Assembly: GCA_021300075.1 (NCBI GenBank)
Contig: JAJTIB010000131.1
Coordinates: forward strand, 1 to 16,609
Reading direction: 5' to 3'
DNA length: 16,609 nucleotides
Source of the DNA: Rickettsiales bacterium
Lineage (GTDB): Bacteria; Pseudomonadota; Alphaproteobacteria; Rickettsiales; UBA3002
The notes under the pieces are model-generated. The model was not told where the DNA came from. It did not search any database and saw only the letters and a list, made by a program, of their open reading frames with translations. Every line of letters starts with the position of its first letter. The stretch's first letter is position 1. Below are positions 13,789 through 16,609 of the stretch, piece by piece. The position numbers and the translations under genes are program-made.

Positions 13789-13806
13789 TAACACACCTTA
13801 GGTTAA
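13788..13806. promoter_or_regulatory. Palindrome at the predicted flgF transcription start
   Basis: TTAAC (13788-13792) mirrors GTTAA (13802-13806), with ACCT-T-AGGT nested near the centre. It overlaps the end and start site of sigma-54 candidate 2. The two TTAA blocks are 11 bp apart, not the 7 bp of a CtrA box, so the binding protein is unknown. Confidence 0.3.
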
Positions 13807-13859
13807 ATCAGGTGGTACTTGACCCACCCCTCAACCGTCAGGCGACAAGGTGAACGACG

Positions 13860-14594
13860 ATGGATAATAGTATTTATATTGCCCTTTCCCGTCAGATGAC
13901 GCTGTTTCGCGACATGGAAGCCACGGCCAACAACGTTGCCAATTTGAACACGGCAGGGTTTCAGGCCGAACGCCTGCTGTTTAGCGATTATCTGGAGCCC
14001 GATGGCCGGAAATTAGGCAGTAAAATGGCTTTCGTCGATGACCCGATCAGCTACCGTGATATGACGCAGGCCAGCACGCGACCAACAGGCAATCCCTTTG
14101 ATATGGCGATTAACGGCCCGGGCTACTTCCAGGTCGAGACCCCGCTGGGGCCGCGCTACACCAGAGCGGGTAATTTCCAACTGAATACCGACGGCACGCT
14201 AGTGACGGTAGATGGCTATCCGGTCTTAAGTGCCGATGGCGGCGAGATCACTCTGCCCGCTGATATTGTATCGGTACGTATTGACGGCGCTGGTAACCTC
14301 CTCACCGAGGATGGCGAACTGATCGCAACGGTCGGCATGTTTGAGTTCGCTGACGATCAGGCCATGGAACGTGTCGGCAACACGATGTTCAAGACGGATC
14401 AGGTGGCAGAAGCCGCCCAACAGTCCAAGTTATTACAGGGAATGCTTGAGGGCTCAAATGTGAACGGCGTTACCGAAATCGTGAAGGTGATTCAGGTCAA
14501 TCGCTCAGTGTCAGATACCGCAAAGATGATTGAAACCATGTATGATCTGCAACGCAAAACCTCAACCGCTTATGCTCGCCCGGCACAGGGCTAA
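13860..14594 (+). CDS. flgF: Flagellar proximal rod protein FlgF
   Basis: FlgF builds the proximal rod of the flagellar basal body and is exported through the flagellar type III system, so it has no Sec signal peptide. The N-terminal rod motif (YIALSRQMTLFRDMEATANN, then VANLNTAGF) and the C-terminal helix (VNGVTEIVKVIQVNRSVSDT) would form the D0 coiled coil. The middle GNPFDMAINGPGYFQV and YTRAGNFQLNTDGTLV segments are typical of FlgE/F/G proteins. Length (244) is normal. AAGGTGA at 13847-13853 supports the start. It is the first gene of flgFGAH and is probably driven by the sigma-54 promoters upstream. Confidence 0.95.
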   Translation: MDNSIYIALSRQMTLFRDMEATANNVANLNTAGFQAERLLFSDYLEPDGRKLGSKMAFVDDPISYRDMTQASTRPTGNPFDMAINGPGYFQVETPLGPRYTRAGNFQLNTDGTLVTVDGYPVLSADGGEITLPADIVSVRIDGAGNLLTEDGELIATVGMFEFADDQAMERVGNTMFKTDQVAEAAQQSKLLQGMLEGSNVNGVTEIVKVIQVNRSVSDTAKMIETMYDLQRKTSTAYARPAQG

Positions 14595-14609
14595 CCAGGA
14601 GATTGAATC

Positions 14610-15401
14610 ATGGCCGTACGCTCATTGAACATTGCCGCAACCGGACTTAACGCTCAACAGACCAATGTGGATGTGATTTCGCAAAACCTCGCCAACATGA
14701 CCACAACGGGTTATAAGTCTCAGCGCGCAGAATTTCAGGATTTGATCTATCAGGATCTGGTGCGCGTAGGTACAAATTCAAGCGATCAGGGCACGACTCT
14801 TCCAGTCGGAGTTCAGCTGGGTTTAGGAGTGCAAACTGCCGGTATTTCTCGTAACAACAATCAAGGGACCGTTACGCAGACCTCACAGCCGTTCGACCTC
14901 GCCGTGCAGGGAAAGGGATTTTTTCAAGTAGAGCAGCCCGATGGAACCATTGCCTATACCCGTGACGGCACCTTCAAACTGTCGGAAGACGGCATCATCG
15001 TCAATGCACAAGGGCTCACCGTGCAACCCGCCATCACTGTTCCCGATGACGCAGTTGACGTCAGCATCAATTTATCGGGCGAGGTTGCGGTGACACTCAG
15101 TGGTGTGGTTGACCCGCAGATTCTCGGACAGCTTGAAATGGCAACCTTCATCAACCCCGGGGGGCTTGAAGCCATTGGTGATAACCTTTTTGTTGAAACT
15201 ACCGCTTCGGGTCCGCCCATATTAGGCAATGCCGGAGAAGATGGCGTTGGCGGACTTTTGCAGGGCTATGTCGAGAATTCCAACGTAAATCCTGTTTCTG
15301 AAGTCACCTCTTTGATTGTCGCGCAGCGCGCCTACGAAATGAACACCAAAGTTATTACCGCCAGCGACCAGATGCTGCAAACCCTGAATCAATCGGTCTA
15401 A
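14610..15401 (+). CDS. flgG: Flagellar distal rod protein FlgG
   Basis: FlgG forms the distal rod, which crosses the periplasm inside the P and L rings. The 263-residue sequence has MAVRSLNIAATGLNAQQTNV at the N-terminus and LANMTTTGYKSQRAEFQDLIYQ just after, the segment characteristic of FlgG as opposed to FlgF. QPFDLAVQGKGFFQV and YTRDGTFKLSEDG are in the middle, and NPVSEVTSLIVAQRAYEMNT is at the C-terminus. AGGAG at 14597-14601 lies 8 bp before the ATG. It starts 15 bp after flgF and belongs to the same operon. Confidence 0.97.
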   Translation: MAVRSLNIAATGLNAQQTNVDVISQNLANMTTTGYKSQRAEFQDLIYQDLVRVGTNSSDQGTTLPVGVQLGLGVQTAGISRNNNQGTVTQTSQPFDLAVQGKGFFQVEQPDGTIAYTRDGTFKLSEDGIIVNAQGLTVQPAITVPDDAVDVSINLSGEVAVTLSGVVDPQILGQLEMATFINPGGLEAIGDNLFVETTASGPPILGNAGEDGVGGLLQGYVENSNVNPVSEVTSLIVAQRAYEMNTKVITASDQMLQTLNQSV

Positions 15402-15405
15402 TTTT

Positions 15406-16227
15406 ATGAAATACATGATCCATGCATGGATTATCACAAGTTTGTCTCTGATTATGGCGTTTACGCCAGGTACAAAGACAGCGCGCGCGGCGGAATGGAC
15501 ACCCATCGAACAGATAGCTGCCGCCAAGCAAGCAACGCCCGGAGATAGGATTGCTCCCCTGCCCGATCGTCATTATTTTGAAATCTCCACTAAGGATCTC
15601 GAACATGCCGCCGCCATCCTCCTGCAGGAACAAAATCTGGCCGAACAGATACGCGCGAGCGTGCTGCCCTCTGGTACGCCGATATTTTACCGCGCCGATC
15701 ACCCCATCACTCTGAAACTGGTAGGCATGCAGGTGGATACCGCCGCCAAACGCTGGCAGGCAAACGCCTACATAATCGCGAACGGAAAGACCGAGCGGGT
15801 CACACCCGTATCGGGACGTTATGACGAACTCATCGCTGTGCCGGTACTCAGGAGGCAAATCACCAATCGCGATGTCATCGAGGCGACGGATCTGGAAACC
15901 CAGATGATTGCAAGCAGCAAACTTCGTCAGGATATCATCACCGAGGAAAGCGGTTTAATTGGCCGCTCTGCTAGGCGCATTATTTCGGCAGGCCGTGCCA
16001 TTCGTTCGGGTGAAGTCATGACCCCGATGGTGATTACCAAAGGAGCCAATATCGAGATGCTTTATCGTACACCGTATATCGCTATACGAACCAGCGGTGA
16101 GGCACTGGAGGACGGGGCGGCGGGAACCGTCATCCGCGTCAAGAATTTGGATTCCGGGCGCGCGGTGAGCGCCAAAGTGCTGAGTGCCAACCGGGTGGAA
16201 GTCACCCCCACACAGTCAATGAATTAG
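15406..16227 (+). CDS. flgA: Flagellar P-ring assembly chaperone FlgA
   Basis: FlgA is a periplasmic chaperone needed to assemble the FlgI P-ring in the peptidoglycan. The 273-residue protein starts with a Sec signal peptide (basic start, hydrophobic core ITSLSLIMAF, probable cleavage after ARA at residue 28). The C-terminal half is an SAF domain beginning around residue 145 (VPVLRRQITNRDVIEATDLE), with GLIGRSARRIISAGRAIRSGEV in the middle and TVIRVKNLDSGRAVSAKVLS near the end, the family's characteristic closing segment. It begins 4 bp after flgG with no clear ribosome site, so it may rely on coupling; M4 is a possible alternative start. Confidence 0.92.
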   Translation: MKYMIHAWIITSLSLIMAFTPGTKTARAAEWTPIEQIAAAKQATPGDRIAPLPDRHYFEISTKDLEHAAAILLQEQNLAEQIRASVLPSGTPIFYRADHPITLKLVGMQVDTAAKRWQANAYIIANGKTERVTPVSGRYDELIAVPVLRRQITNRDVIEATDLETQMIASSKLRQDIITEESGLIGRSARRIISAGRAIRSGEVMTPMVITKGANIEMLYRTPYIAIRTSGEALEDGAAGTVIRVKNLDSGRAVSAKVLSANRVEVTPTQSMN

Positions 16228-16236
16228 GGGCTGCAT

Positions 16237-16609
16237 ATGCGACCATATTTTTACATTCTTTTCCTGGCCAGCAGCACTCTGGCGCTCAGTGGTTGCCAAA
16301 GCACCATCGATAGACTGAACCGCACTGGCGTCCAACCGCCCTTGACCAAAGTCGAAAATCCACAGACCGACCCTGAATACAAGCCGCTGTCCTGGCCCCT
16401 GCCCGACCCGGAAACAGCGAGCATACGCACCGCCAATTCGTTGTGGCAACCTGGCGCCCGCGCCTTCTTCCGTGACCAGCGCGCCTCGCGGGTGGGCGAT
16501 ATTCTTCGCGTCAATATCGACATCAACGACACCGCTAAAATCGACAGCAAGACCGACAACACGCGAAACAGCAGTGATGATGTTGGTCCCGCCGTCGCGA
16601 TGGGTTATG
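16237..16609 (+). CDS. flgH: Flagellar L-ring lipoprotein FlgH, 3' end beyond the window
   Basis: The frame is open to the right edge, giving 124 complete residues of a protein that is usually about 230-250. FlgH forms the outer membrane L-ring. The first 20 residues are a lipoprotein signal ending in the lipobox LSGC, so C20 would be lipidated after cleavage. NSLWQPGARAFFRDQRASRV and GDILRVNIDINDTAKIDSKT are characteristic of FlgH. The ATG follows GGGG at 16227-16230 and lies 9 bp after the flgA stop, continuing the flgFGAH operon. Confidence 0.95.
   Translation, partial: MRPYFYILFLASSTLALSGCQSTIDRLNRTGVQPPLTKVENPQTDPEYKPLSWPLPDPETASIRTANSLWQPGARAFFRDQRASRVGDILRVNIDINDTAKIDSKTDNTRNSSDDVGPAVAMGY

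Noticed and set aside
13788..13806. CtrA binding site in the flgF control region
   Set aside because: The two TTAA blocks are 11 bp apart instead of 7 bp, so it does not fit the CtrA consensus.

Overview
The window comes from the chromosome of a flagellated alphaproteobacterium of moderate GC content. The evidence is the glnE-bcp pair with a divergent membrane-anchored protein next to glnE, the fliL-fliM-(small coiled-coil membrane protein)-MotE block facing flgF-flgG-flgA-flgH, a folate-dependent TrmFO, and strong -24/-12 (sigma-54) promoter matches before flgF. The gene order suggests a Rhodospirillales- or Micavibrio-like lineage. I cannot fix the genus from sequence alone. Almost all of the DNA is coding, and no tRNA, rRNA, CRISPR array, prophage or transposase gene is visible.

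Layout. Positions 1-139 (minus) hold the start of a membrane-anchored protein, possibly AsmA/DUF3971-like. Positions 171-3564 (plus) are glnE and bcp, covering nitrogen regulation and peroxide defence. A CobB-type sirtuin (3550-4266, minus) overlaps the end of bcp and is divergent from dadA (4304-5563), which is followed without a gap by an alpha/beta hydrolase and an 87-residue protein of unknown function. Positions 6739-7022 are a non-coding stretch packed with inverted repeats. Then come glutaryl-CoA dehydrogenase (7023-8195), a HisN-type inositol-monophosphatase-family phosphatase (8290-9201) and trmFO (9198-10535). The right third is flagellar. motE, a DUF6468-like gene, fliM and fliL lie on the minus strand (10539-13681). 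flgF, flgG, flgA and a truncated flgH lie on the plus strand (13860-16609). A 178-bp divergent control region separates the two arms.

The flagellar genes form one functional unit: the C-ring switch (FliM), stator-associated factors (FliL, MotE), the rod (FlgF, FlgG), the P-ring chaperone (FlgA) and the L-ring lipoprotein (FlgH). The metabolic genes on the left are ordinary housekeeping and amino-acid catabolism genes (D-amino acids through DadA, lysine/tryptophan breakdown through glutaryl-CoA).

The most unusual signal is a cluster of small palindromic repeats between about 6746 and 8862. An inverted pair of REP-like sequences brackets the 6746-6954 gap. A hairpin repeat fills the space before hisN, and a second copy of that same family (shared AGGA loop, different stem bases, shared CAGCCATGAGCC core) sits in frame inside hisN. 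A different palindromic repeat sits in frame further along hisN. The phosphatase thus appears to have absorbed two mobile palindromes as extra peptide segments while keeping its frame and catalytic motifs, much as described for Rickettsia palindromic elements. Other points of interest are a perfect hairpin that encloses the fliL ribosome binding site, two tandem sigma-54 promoter matches before flgF, and a sirtuin whose zinc module appears reduced to two cysteines.
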